From assembly GCA_022826865.1 (NCBI GenBank), contig JAJDUC010000018.1, forward strand, positions 1 through 39,333: a DNA stretch of 39,333 bases, given 5' to 3'. Position numbers and translations under genes: made by a program. The notes under the pieces are model-generated. The model ran no database searches and was not told the origin of the DNA. It saw only the letters and a list, made by a program, of their open reading frames with translations. Positions within the stretch are counted from its first letter, which is position 1, and each line of letters begins with the position of its first letter. Positions 23,135 through 30,752 of the stretch are shown here, piece after piece. The DNA is from Anaerolineae bacterium. Lineage in GTDB: Bacteria; Chloroflexota; Anaerolineae; Aggregatilineales; Phototrophicaceae.

Positions 23135-24925
23135 ATGAAGAGAGTTTTCGTATTGGCAGCGGTACTCCTTCTTTGGATCGTCCTGCCGTTGAGCGCCCAG
23201 GACGCCGACGAAGCGCCGGGACCCGGCCTTGGCGGCATCGTCATTACCAGCAGCACAGCCGGGGACCCCGCCACTTTCAATCCCTTAATCGGCGGCGACA
23301 CCGCGTCCAGCGACGTATACAGCTGGCTCTACCCGTCTATTATCGGCGTCAGCCCGTTCACCGGCTTGGAAGAGCCAAATTTGGCCGGGGCGATGGCCGC
23401 CGGCTGGGAATACGATGAAAGCGGCACGGTTCTCACCATACATCTGAGGCAAGATATTGCCTGGAACGATGGCACGCCAATCACGTCCACCGATTATCTT
23501 TGGGCCGTGGAAGCCACGCGCAGCGGCCAGATCGACAGTCCGCGCGCTGGCATATTCGAGACGATGGCGGACGGTACGCCGGCCGGTGGCAATATCGTGA
23601 ATATCGAGGCGCCTGATGATTACACCGTCGTAGTAACCTTTAATAAAGCCGATTGCATCTCCTTCAGCGATGTCAATGATGTCACGCCCGTTCCGGCGCA
23701 CGTATTCTCCGCGCTTTACGGCGACGATTTCGCGGCAATGATGGATGAGCCGCGGCGCATTCCAACCGTCTCCTTCGGCGCGTTCAAGGATGTCGAGTTT
23801 GCGGCCGGCGAGCGCATCAGTTTGCTTGCCGATCAAGATTATCCCGATGCGATGCTTGGTTTCGTCAGCCCGTCCGAAAATGTGACATTGCAGGTCGCGG
23901 ACGAGAATGTCGCCACTGAGCGCTTCATCGGCGGTGAATTCAGTATCCTGGGGGTGCCGGCTACGCGACAGGAAGACTTCCGCAGCGATCCGGATCTGAA
24001 GGAGTTTCCGCGCTTCGAGTTTACCGGCAACGGCTTCACCTTCTTCGGCATGAATCACGCCAATCCGGATAATCCCCAACCCGGCCTGGACGAAGATGGC
24101 AATGTCATTCCGCAAGAGCCGCATCCGGTCTTGGGCGACGTCCTGGTCCGCCAGGCGATTTCCCATGCGGTGGATATGGACGCGCTCATTGAAGGCATCC
24201 GCGATGGCAACGGCTTCAAAGTCGCTACCCATACCATCCCCACATCCTGGGTTTACAACCCCGAATTGCAATACGAATACAATCCCGAATTGGCAATGGA
24301 GAAGCTGACGCAAGCCGGCTGGCTTGACCACGATGACAATCCGGACACGGCCCGGATCTGCCAGGATTGCCTCTTCGCGCGCGAAGTGGATGCCGAGTTT
24401 AACGGCAGCGAATTAACGCTTGACTTGCACGTGCCGGCCGGGTCCGAAATCGGCGAGCAGATGGGCCTCTTCTTCCAGGCGGAGATGAACAAGGTCGGCT
24501 TCAACGCGATTTTCGAAGCCATCGATTGGGGCAGCGCCTTCTTGCCGGAATTGACCGGCCAGACCTTCGACATGAACATGCTGGGCTGGAGCCTCGGCTT
24601 GCCGGTCGATCCCGATATCTCGCCCTTCTACTACCCGGATGTGGATGTTCCCGGCTCCGGCTTCAACTTCGTTTCCTATTACAACGCGGAACTGATTGAG
24701 CTGAACGATCAGGCGCGCGTCGTTCCCGGCTGCGATACGGAAGCGCGGGCGGAGCTTTATGCGCGGGTGCAGGAGATCCTCTTCAACGACATGCCCTACT
24801 TCTTCATGTACGTCTCCGAATCCATGACTGCGGTTTTGCCCGGCACCAAGAACTGGAACCCGACGCCGTTCTCGCGCACCTACTCGACTGACGCCTGGGT
24901 CTCGCCCGCTGTCACCCAGCCCTAA
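23135..24925 (+). CDS. Peptide/nickel-type ABC transporter substrate-binding protein (family 5)
   Basis: The 596-residue exported protein has a signal peptide (MKRVFVLAAVLLLWIVLPLSAQ) without a lipobox. The DppA/OppA-type body has PATFNPLIGGDTASSD, LAGAMAAGWEYDESGTVLTIHLRQDIAWNDGTPITSTDYLWAVEA and VLVRQAISHAVDMDALIEGI, all typical of family 5. Ligands of this family include peptides, sugars and metal chelates. The frame is open to a TTG at 23114, but ATG 23135 starts the signal peptide. AAAGGA lies about 12 bases upstream, rather far. A strong hairpin separates it from the permease genes. The ligand is unknown. Confidence 0.93.
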   Translation: MKRVFVLAAVLLLWIVLPLSAQDADEAPGPGLGGIVITSSTAGDPATFNPLIGGDTASSDVYSWLYPSIIGVSPFTGLEEPNLAGAMAAGWEYDESGTVLTIHLRQDIAWNDGTPITSTDYLWAVEATRSGQIDSPRAGIFETMADGTPAGGNIVNIEAPDDYTVVVTFNKADCISFSDVNDVTPVPAHVFSALYGDDFAAMMDEPRRIPTVSFGAFKDVEFAAGERISLLADQDYPDAMLGFVSPSENVTLQVADENVATERFIGGEFSILGVPATRQEDFRSDPDLKEFPRFEFTGNGFTFFGMNHANPDNPQPGLDEDGNVIPQEPHPVLGDVLVRQAISHAVDMDALIEGIRDGNGFKVATHTIPTSWVYNPELQYEYNPELAMEKLTQAGWLDHDDNPDTARICQDCLFAREVDAEFNGSELTLDLHVPAGSEIGEQMGLFFQAEMNKVGFNAIFEAIDWGSAFLPELTGQTFDMNMLGWSLGLPVDPDISPFYYPDVDVPGSGFNFVSYYNAELIELNDQARVVPGCDTEARAELYARVQEILFNDMPYFFMYVSESMTAVLPGTKNWNPTPFSRTYSTDAWVSPAVTQP

Positions 24926-24940
24926 GTGACAATTCCACAC

Positions 24941-24980
24941 TGCTTCTGGAGCGCCCCGGCGCTCTGGAAGCATTCTCTTT
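24941..24980 (+). terminator. Intercistronic hairpin after the family 5 binding-protein gene
   Basis: TGCTTC (24941-24946) and GAGCGCC (24949-24955) pair with GGCGCTC (24958-24964) and GAAGCA (24967-24972) across a small TG/TG internal loop. TTCTCTTT follows. It can act as an attenuating terminator or as a 3' block protecting the binding-protein mRNA; transcription must continue to the permeases. Confidence 0.7.
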
Positions 24981-25004
24981 GCCTGGCGCCACAGGAACGC
25001 GCGC

Positions 25005-26069
25005 ATGCAAGAATACATCCTCCGCCGGTTGTTGCAGGCTATCCCCACGCTGTTTGGCATCACAATAATCGTCTATGCGATCATGCTGCTAGTACCGGGC
25101 GATCCGGTCTCGCTGCTGGCATTTGACCCCAAGATCAGGCAAGATGAACGAGAACGCCTGGCCCGGCAGCTAGGCGTATCGGATCCCTTCTATATCCAGT
25201 ATCTGCGCTGGTTAATCGGCGACGACTGGATGATGGTCGACAGCAACCTCGACGGCGAGCTTGATGCCTGGGGCGACAACTATGGCATTCTGCGCGGCGA
25301 CTTCGGCACGTCCTTTAAGTTCCGCGGCTCAAACCCGCTTGAGCTCATCGGAGAGCGGCTTGGCGCCACGATAGAACTGAATACATTTGTATTGCTGCTC
25401 GGGACAAGCGGCGGATTGATGATCGGCGTCCTCGCGGCGGTTTATCGCGGCCGCATGTTCGACCGCGCCACGCGTATGTTCGCGGTCCTAGGCATTTCGA
25501 TTCCCACATTTTGGCTCGGCTTCATGCTCATCATACTTTTCGGCATTGTCTTGCCGCGCTTCCTTGAGGGTTATGGCGTTGGCAGCGGGCGGCCGATATT
25601 GCCGATGGGCGGGCGCTGCCCGCCGGTGCGCGGCGGTTGCCCGCCCATCTATGAGCGCCTTCATTACTTGATACTGCCGGTCAGCGCCAGCGCGTTGGGC
25701 GGCATCGCCGGCTGGTCGCGCTTCATGCGCGCGACCATGCTGGACACAATCAACAGCGACTTCATGCGCACCGCCTTTGCCAAAGGCTTGCCCGCGCGCA
25801 GCGTTTGGTATCGACACGGCTTCCGCAATGCCATTGCGCCTTTGACCGTATTCTTGGGGCCGGCGATCTTGGGGCTCATCGGCGGCTCCGTCATTATCGA
25901 GCGCATCTTCACCTGGCCGGGCGTCGGTCTCCTGCTTTACGACGCCTTGCTCAGTCGGGATCATCCCGTCATCATGGCGAGCGTGGTCATCGGCTCCGTC
26001 CTGGCCATCGGCGGTCTCATCCTCTCAGATATCCTGCATGCCATATTTGACCCGCGCATACGCTACTAA
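25005..26069 (+). CDS. Peptide-type ABC transporter permease (DppB-like)
   Basis: The 354-residue inner-membrane protein begins with YILRRLLQAIPTLFGITIIVY, the standard DppB/OppB start. It contains the permease loop DFMRTAFAKGLPARSVWYRHGFRNAIAPL and ends with the family IFDPRIRY. Residues 201-215 form an unusual periplasmic-side stretch, GGRCPPVRGGCPP, with two cysteines, encoded by a DNA palindrome. It forms the channel with the next gene. AGGA lies about 10 bases before the ATG. The reading frame of the second permease remains open back into this gene, but its likely start lies 25 bp beyond the stop. Confidence 0.93.
   Translation: MQEYILRRLLQAIPTLFGITIIVYAIMLLVPGDPVSLLAFDPKIRQDERERLARQLGVSDPFYIQYLRWLIGDDWMMVDSNLDGELDAWGDNYGILRGDFGTSFKFRGSNPLELIGERLGATIELNTFVLLLGTSGGLMIGVLAAVYRGRMFDRATRMFAVLGISIPTFWLGFMLIILFGIVLPRFLEGYGVGSGRPILPMGGRCPPVRGGCPPIYERLHYLILPVSASALGGIAGWSRFMRATMLDTINSDFMRTAFAKGLPARSVWYRHGFRNAIAPLTVFLGPAILGLIGGSVIIERIFTWPGVGLLLYDALLSRDHPVIMASVVIGSVLAIGGLILSDILHAIFDPRIRY
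25604..25649. repeat. Palindrome inside the dppB-like coding region
   Basis: GATGGGCGGGC (25604-25614) is the exact reverse complement of GCCCGCCCATC (25639-25649). The 24 bases between them contain a further CCGCC/GGCGG pairing, so most of the 46 bases can fold. It is in frame and encodes the Cys/Pro/Gly-rich stretch of the permease. Confidence 0.75.
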
Positions 26070-26094
26070 ATCCGGCGGACAACAAGACAAGAAG

Positions 26095-27018
26095 ATGAAA
26101 GCGAAATCGCGCAACATCCGGGCGCTAGCGCCCGAGAACCGAGAGGAATACGAATTCACGCCCTCGCTGACGATGTGGCAGCGGGCGCTGAAGCGCATCA
26201 GTCGGGACCGTCCGACGTTGGGCGCGATCGTCACATTGCTCATCCTGGCCGCGTTTTCCATCCTCGCGCCGGTCATCAGCGACGCGCTGCAAATCGACCC
26301 CAACACACAAGACCTGCGCAACAATTATGCCGAACTGTTCGCCATCGGGCATCCGCTCGGGACGGACGAATTGGGGCGGGACCATCTCAGCCGCCTGCTT
26401 TATGGCGGGCAAATCTCATTGGGCATCGCCTTCGCCGCCGCCTTCCTGTCCCTGGGCATCGGCGTCGCTGTTGGCGCCTTTGCCGGGTTCTATGGCGGCA
26501 TCGCCGATGATTCCATTATCTGGTTCGTGACGACGCTGACCTCCATACCCAGCCTGTTTCTATTGATTTTGATTAGCGCGCTGCTCTCGCCAAGGCCGAC
26601 CACACTGGTGATTATCCTGAGCATTTTGGGCTGGACCGGCACAACGCGTTTGGTGCGCTCGGAAGCTTATGCCATCCGGGAACAAGAATTTGTCATTGCC
26701 GCGCGCGCATTGGGCGCATCCAATTTGCGCATCATGTTCCTGCACATCGTGCCCAACATGTTTTCACTCCTGATTGTGGATCTGTCCTTTTCGCTGGGCA
26801 GTTTGATCTTGACGGAATCGGCATTGAGCTTTCTCGGCTTCGGCATCCGCGCGCCCACCCCAACCTGGGGCAACATGCTCAATGGCGGTCTGGATTACGC
26901 AAGACGCGCGCCCCACCTGGTGTTTCTGCCCGGCTTGTTGATCACGCTGACGGTATTCTGTTTCTTCTTGCTTGGCGATGGCTTGCGGGATGCCTTCGAC
27001 CCGAAAATCGCCGACTGA
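26095..27018 (+). CDS. Peptide-type ABC transporter permease (DppC-like)
   Basis: The 307-residue protein has the DppC/OppC layout. A cytoplasmic N-terminus with MWQRALKRISRDRPTLGAIV leads to a first membrane segment, followed by HPLGTDELGRDHLSRLLYGGQ (the family signature after it). The ATPase-contact loop reads EFVIAARALGASNLRIMFLHIVPN, and the C-terminus LLGDGLRDAFDPKI is the usual DppC end. An ATG at 26038 would overlap the previous gene by 32 bp; ATG 26095 gives a normal-length N-terminus and is preferred. No DppD or DppF ATPase genes follow, so the operon must borrow ATP-binding subunits. Confidence 0.92.
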   Translation: MKAKSRNIRALAPENREEYEFTPSLTMWQRALKRISRDRPTLGAIVTLLILAAFSILAPVISDALQIDPNTQDLRNNYAELFAIGHPLGTDELGRDHLSRLLYGGQISLGIAFAAAFLSLGIGVAVGAFAGFYGGIADDSIIWFVTTLTSIPSLFLLILISALLSPRPTTLVIILSILGWTGTTRLVRSEAYAIREQEFVIAARALGASNLRIMFLHIVPNMFSLLIVDLSFSLGSLILTESALSFLGFGIRAPTPTWGNMLNGGLDYARRAPHLVFLPGLLITLTVFCFFLLGDGLRDAFDPKIAD

Positions 27019-27025
27019 AGCGCTA

Positions 27026-27054
27026 TAGACATCAGCGGCGGATCGTGATACTAT
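27026..27054 (+). promoter_or_regulatory. Promoter for rpsT
   Basis: TAGACA (27026-27031, five of six consensus bases) and TACTAT (27049-27054) are 17 bp apart, preceded by TG at the extended -10 position. It begins just after the permease stop, so rpsT is independently transcribed, with a leader of roughly 88 bases. Confidence 0.6.
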
Positions 27055-27108
27055 GCTCCGCCGTGTATAAGCGCAATCGGGCTGAAGCGGCGCCGATTCT
27101 CAATAGAC

Positions 27109-27133
27109 AAGGAGCGAGGGCAAGCGAGCCCTC
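27109..27133 (+). promoter_or_regulatory. Leader hairpin before rpsT
   Basis: GAGGGC (27116-27121) pairs with GCCCTC (27128-27133) around AAGCGA. The only strong Shine-Dalgarno-like sequence, AAGGAG (27109-27114), sits just upstream of the hairpin and about 35 bases from the ATG. Folding would bring it closer, which suggests structure-dependent translation, as S20 genes are often autoregulated. The regulatory role is inference. Confidence 0.4.
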
Positions 27134-27148
27134 CACGAAAGCAATAAT

Positions 27149-27415
27149 ATGGCAACTCACAAATCGGCAATCAAACGGATCCGCCAGAACGAAAAGCGCC
27201 GGCTGCACAATCGCACCTATCGCAATCGCGCGCGGACCTTGGTCAAAAAGGCGCGCCTCGCCATCGCAAGCGGCGACATCGACGAAGCGCAGCGGGCGAC
27301 CATGACTGCTGTGCGCGATCTTGACAAACTAGTGAGCCGCGGCATCATTCACAAGCGCAACGCCGCGCGCCGCAAGAGCCGGCTTACGAAGCAGATGATG
27401 GCCTTGGTGAAGTAA
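27149..27415 (+). CDS. rpsT: 30S ribosomal protein S20
   Basis: The 88-residue basic protein binds 16S rRNA early in small-subunit assembly. The start MATHKSAIKRIRQNEKRRLHNR, the Lys/Arg-rich helices and the RGIIHKRNAARRKSRLTKQM motif at the C-terminal end are characteristic of S20, and the length is standard. It stands alone between the peptide ABC operon and a convergent aminotransferase gene. It has its own promoter and a structured leader; the bases directly before the ATG (AGCAATAAT) hold no normal ribosome binding site. Confidence 0.97.
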   Translation: MATHKSAIKRIRQNEKRRLHNRTYRNRARTLVKKARLAIASGDIDEAQRATMTAVRDLDKLVSRGIIHKRNAARRKSRLTKQMMALVK

Positions 27416-27420
27416 GCTCA

Positions 27421-27451
27421 AGTCTCGCCGGATGCTTAATGCGCGGCGACT
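27421..27451. terminator. Weak hairpin between convergent rpsT and aminotransferase genes
   Basis: AGTCTCGCCG (27421-27430) can pair with CGGCGACT (27444-27451) with a 2-base bulge. There is no T-run on either side, so this is only a candidate terminator for one or both genes. Confidence 0.3.
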
Positions 27452-27460
27452 GCGATTCCG

Positions 27461-28711
27461 CTAGAGCGATTCCATCAGATTGAGCAGTTTGTCGATTTCG
27501 GCACGCGTATTGTATTGCCCGATGCCAATGCGAACCATGCCTTCCGGCCGATTCAGGCGGCGCATAATCTCCGGCGCGTAGTAGTGCCCACTCCAGACGT
27601 AGACCTGATGCGCCGCCAGACAAGCGGCGATCTCATCGGGCGAGCGCCCCTCTTTGACAACCGCCACAGTAGGCACGCGCCATGCCGAGCGCGCGCTGTC
27701 GGTGATGCCCGCAACCGTGACGCCGGCAATCGCCTGCAAGCCGTCGATCAAATATGTCGCCAACGGGCGCTCATAATCTTGCACAGCGGCAAGCGCCCGT
27801 TTCAGCATTAAGGCGCGTCCGCGGTATTGCGGCAATTCGGCCCGTCCGAAGCGCTCGCCAATCTCCTCCCAATAATCCAGGCAAGCGCGCAATCCGTTCC
27901 AGGTTTCGTAACTCGGCGTGCCATTCTCCCAGCGGTATGGCGCGAGATCTTTGGCTGGCCGCACTTTGTCCACCGGCAAGGCATTGAGCAAATCGCGCCG
28001 ACCCCACATGATGCCGAGATGGGGCCCATAGAATTTATACGATGAACAGAGGAGAAAATCACAGCCGATTTTTCTGACGTCAATAGGCAGGTGGGGCGCG
28101 CTCTGCACGGCATCCACAATATGCCAGGCGCCGACCGCCTGCGCCATGCCCGCAATCTGCTTCACCGGGTTGATTGTGCCAACGGCATTCGACGCCTGTA
28201 CCGTGGCGACGACTCGCGTCTTCTCCGTCAGCGCCTCTTCCAGCGAGCCCATATCCAGAGTGCAATCGTCCACATTGATATCAACCCACTTCAGCCCGAG
28301 CTGGCAGTCCTTTGCTATCGCGATCCAGGGAGCAATGTTGGCGTCGTGGTCCATACGCGTAAGAACGATCTCGTCGCCGGGGGACAAGGTCTTGGCGATT
28401 GCGCGGCTTAGCTTGAAATTCAGCGATGTCATATTGGGACCAATGACAATCTCGTCAACGCTGGGCGCGTTGAGAAAGTCAGCCAGGCGCTGACGAGTCT
28501 GCGCCGCCATCTCGTCATTGCGCAGACTCGTGACGAAACTTCCGCCGGAATTTGCATTCATCGTCAGGTAATAATCGGTGACCGCATCCATCACCGAACG
28601 CGGCACCTGCGTGCCGGCTGGATTGTCCAGAAATACCGGCGTCGAGCCGTCGGCGGCCGCGACACTCAATGACGGGAAACGGGAACGGATCTTTTCTGCG
28701 CTAAAGTTCAT
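27461..28711 (-). CDS. Cysteine desulfurase-like class V aminotransferase lacking the catalytic cysteine
   Basis: The 416-residue PLP enzyme resembles SufS/CsdA. It has FLDNPAGTQVP at the N-terminus, the H122 ring-stacking position, D200 and Q203 in VDAVQSAPHLPID, and the PLP lysine K226 in SSYKFYGPH. In SufS the reactive cysteine lies in a GHHC motif; here the same place reads WSGHYYAPE (Y377, Y378), so sulfur transfer by the usual persulfide is unlikely. It fits the poorly understood cysteine-desulfurase-like subfamily that lacks this residue. No suf genes are adjacent. The promoter at 28720-28748 puts the transcript start almost on the ATG, so the mRNA may be leaderless. Confidence 0.88.
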   Translation of the reverse strand: MNFSAEKIRSRFPSLSVAAADGSTPVFLDNPAGTQVPRSVMDAVTDYYLTMNANSGGSFVTSLRNDEMAAQTRQRLADFLNAPSVDEIVIGPNMTSLNFKLSRAIAKTLSPGDEIVLTRMDHDANIAPWIAIAKDCQLGLKWVDINVDDCTLDMGSLEEALTEKTRVVATVQASNAVGTINPVKQIAGMAQAVGAWHIVDAVQSAPHLPIDVRKIGCDFLLCSSYKFYGPHLGIMWGRRDLLNALPVDKVRPAKDLAPYRWENGTPSYETWNGLRACLDYWEEIGERFGRAELPQYRGRALMLKRALAAVQDYERPLATYLIDGLQAIAGVTVAGITDSARSAWRVPTVAVVKEGRSPDEIAACLAAHQVYVWSGHYYAPEIMRRLNRPEGMVRIGIGQYNTRAEIDKLLNLMESL

Positions 28712-28719
28712 GCTAGGAT

Positions 28720-28748
28720 CCTATACAATTGTGGCCGGTTTGCGCCAA
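28720..28748 (-). promoter_or_regulatory. Promoter of the aminotransferase gene, probably leaderless
   Basis: On the - strand TTGGCG (28743-28748) and TATAGG (28720-28725) are 17 bp apart. A start 6-8 bases downstream of the -10 box would fall within a few bases of the ATG at 28711, leaving no room for a ribosome binding site. Confidence 0.45.
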
Positions 28749-28851
28749 GATGAATCCCTACTTTAGCGCATAAGGCGCCGAAACCAGATCGGCGATTGCC
28801 GCTACGGCGCGGCAGCGATGCCGAATCCGCGCTTGAGCATAAATGCCCGGC

Positions 28852-29613
28852 TCATCCGCTGATCTCGTCTATGCTCGCTCTTATCCGTTTTGCCAGACGC
28901 AGGAAATCGCGCTCGTAAATCATTTCCGGGAATCGGGGACGCGGCAGATCCACCCGAACATCGGCGACAAGCCGGCCCGGACGCGGCGACAATACGATGA
29001 CGCGATCGGCAAGCAGAACCGCTTCACTGATGTTATGTGTCACCATGATGATTATCTGCGTAGTACGCGAGCGCAACTGCAGCAGCTCCAGGCTGAGTTT
29101 TTCCCTCGTTAGCGCATCAAGCGCCCCAAAGGGCTCATCCAGGAGCCAGACCTGCGGTTCCTGCACCATGACTCGGCCGAGCGCGACCCGCTGCGCCATC
29201 CCGCCGGACAACTCCGCCGGATAAGCCTGATCGAAGTTCTCCAATTGAAGCAATGGCAGGAGCGCGCGGACCGTCTTGTATCGATTCGCGGCCGGTACGC
29301 CGGCGACTTCAAGAGGCAATGCGATATTGTCCAGGACGGTGCGCCAGGGCATCAGGTTGGCCTCCTGAAACATGATGGCGAAACCGCGCATGGGTCGGGC
29401 AATTGGCACGCCGTCGCAAAGCGCTATGCCGGAAGTCGGCGCCTGCAATCCGGCCAGCACGCGGATCAGAGTTGTCTTGCCGCAGCCGCTAGGGCCGATG
29501 AGACATACGAATTCGTCTTCGCCTACCGCCAGGCTCACCGGCCCCAAGGCCGGAAGCAACCCGCCTTGGGGATCGCTAAAGGCGACAGCTAGGTTCTCCA
29601 GGCTGAGCTTCAC
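28852..29613 (-). CDS. ABC transporter ATP-binding protein of the FMN-riboswitch-controlled (riboflavin) transporter
   Basis: The 253-residue ATPase belongs to the SsuB/TauB/ThiZ-like group. It has Walker A GPSGCGKTT (40-48), the Q-loop FQEANLMPW, signature LSGGMAQRV, Walker B WLLDEPFGALD and the switch His in MVTHN. It starts inside the last codon of the binding-protein gene (ATGA overlap), so translation is coupled. It powers the permease encoded at 30753-31574. The group usually serves nitrate, sulfonate or thiamine-precursor importers; the riboswitch upstream points to riboflavin here. Confidence 0.93.
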   Translation of the reverse strand: MKLSLENLAVAFSDPQGGLLPALGPVSLAVGEDEFVCLIGPSGCGKTTLIRVLAGLQAPTSGIALCDGVPIARPMRGFAIMFQEANLMPWRTVLDNIALPLEVAGVPAANRYKTVRALLPLLQLENFDQAYPAELSGGMAQRVALGRVMVQEPQVWLLDEPFGALDALTREKLSLELLQLRSRTTQIIIMVTHNISEAVLLADRVIVLSPRPGRLVADVRVDLPRPRFPEMIYERDFLRLAKRIRASIDEISG

Positions 29614-30752
29614 CCGTCGTTTCCGGCGAGGAATTCATTTGTAAAGGCGTCCGCCAGATCGCCCAAATCCCCGTCCAGGTAGCCCATCAAGTCAAGCGTT
29701 TCGCGCATCGCTTCCCAGGATGCCAGATCGCTATAACCCAGCCGATCGGCCTCCCACAGTTCGATCGTATTGAGAAGAACATTGAACTGCGTGAGCAGAG
29801 CGGCTTCAAACTGCGCCGCCAACGCTTCCGCCAGGTCCTGCCGGCTGCGCGCGATCGCGGCGCGATCGGGATTCGCGGCCAGGAAGGCCCGCTGGCGCTC
29901 GCTGGCGGCTTGAAGCTCGGCGACGAAGTCCGCGCTTTGGGGGAGATCATCCACATGATTCAAGCTGGTCAGATAAGCGCCGGCTGGATTATCTATCGCC
30001 TCCCGCAGCGCAGCGCCCAGCGCGCCCGCCATCCGTCGCGCCGCGCCAGGCTCATCAGCCAGCAAGTCCCGGCTGACGATCATGCCATTGGACACCAGGT
30101 CCACTTGCGAGGCGACCGAGACCACATCGACATCGGCGACGGCGCCGCAGTCGCCGGCTTGGGCCCGTTCGCGAATCTGCAATGGCTCATTGTTGACATA
30201 TACAATGGCGGCGTCGATCTCGCCCAGGCAGAAAACCTCGGGCGCGTTAAAGCCGATTTCGACAACTTCGATATCGTCTTCGGTTAGTCCGGCGCTGTGC
30301 AGCAGCGTGGTCAATCCGCTATAGCTGGCGCCGAAGCGCCCCGGGATGCCGACCTTCAAGCCGCTCAAATCACTGAGATCGCTTAAGTCCAAGGCGCTGG
30401 AATAGGCGAGACCAACCGGATATCGCTGAAACCATTCAAAGACGTAGACCACATCGCGCCCCTGCGCGCGCGCCAGAATCACCTGTTCGCCGCTGACGAT
30501 GCCAAAGTTCGCTTGACCTACCGCGACCAGGTCCAGCACGTCCGGTTCCTGCAAATGCTCCAGCGTCACGTTGAAGCCGGCCTCTTCGAAGTAGCCGCCG
30601 TCGATGCCCACGTAGAAGGGCGAAAACTGAACATTTGGAATGAACGTCAGCAAAATGCTTTGGTCGGACGCTGAAACGGACAAGACGGAGAGGCAGACGA
30701 GTAATAAAGAGCCAAGGATGCGATTGCGCATTTGCTGTCGAATTCTCCTCAT
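29610..30752 (-). CDS. ribY: NMT1/THI5-like substrate-binding protein, probable riboflavin-binding RibY
   Basis: The 380-residue protein has an N-terminal signal segment (MRNRILGSLLLVCLSVLSVSAS, beginning at residue 8 of the open frame). The NMT1/THI5-type body follows, with LLTFIPNVQFSPFYVGIDGGYFEEAGFNVTL, VGQANFGIVSGEQVILARAQG and GLKVGIPGRFGASYSG. The fold is that of ThiY, which binds a pyrimidine, and aromatic vitamins suit the pocket. The operon is led by an FMN riboswitch, as reported for RibXY riboflavin importers in Chloroflexota. A ThiY-like role is the main alternative, but no TPP riboswitch is present. Its start adjoins the permease stop. Confidence 0.82.
   Translation of the reverse strand: MRRIRQQMRNRILGSLLLVCLSVLSVSASDQSILLTFIPNVQFSPFYVGIDGGYFEEAGFNVTLEHLQEPDVLDLVAVGQANFGIVSGEQVILARAQGRDVVYVFEWFQRYPVGLAYSSALDLSDLSDLSGLKVGIPGRFGASYSGLTTLLHSAGLTEDDIEVVEIGFNAPEVFCLGEIDAAIVYVNNEPLQIRERAQAGDCGAVADVDVVSVASQVDLVSNGMIVSRDLLADEPGAARRMAGALGAALREAIDNPAGAYLTSLNHVDDLPQSADFVAELQAASERQRAFLAANPDRAAIARSRQDLAEALAAQFEAALLTQFNVLLNTIELWEADRLGYSDLASWEAMRETLDLMGYLDGDLGDLADAFTNEFLAGNDG

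Noticed and set aside
23285..24331. 348-codon - strand open frame opposite the family 5 binding-protein gene
   Set aside because: Antisense shadow with no recognisable domain and no ribosome binding site.
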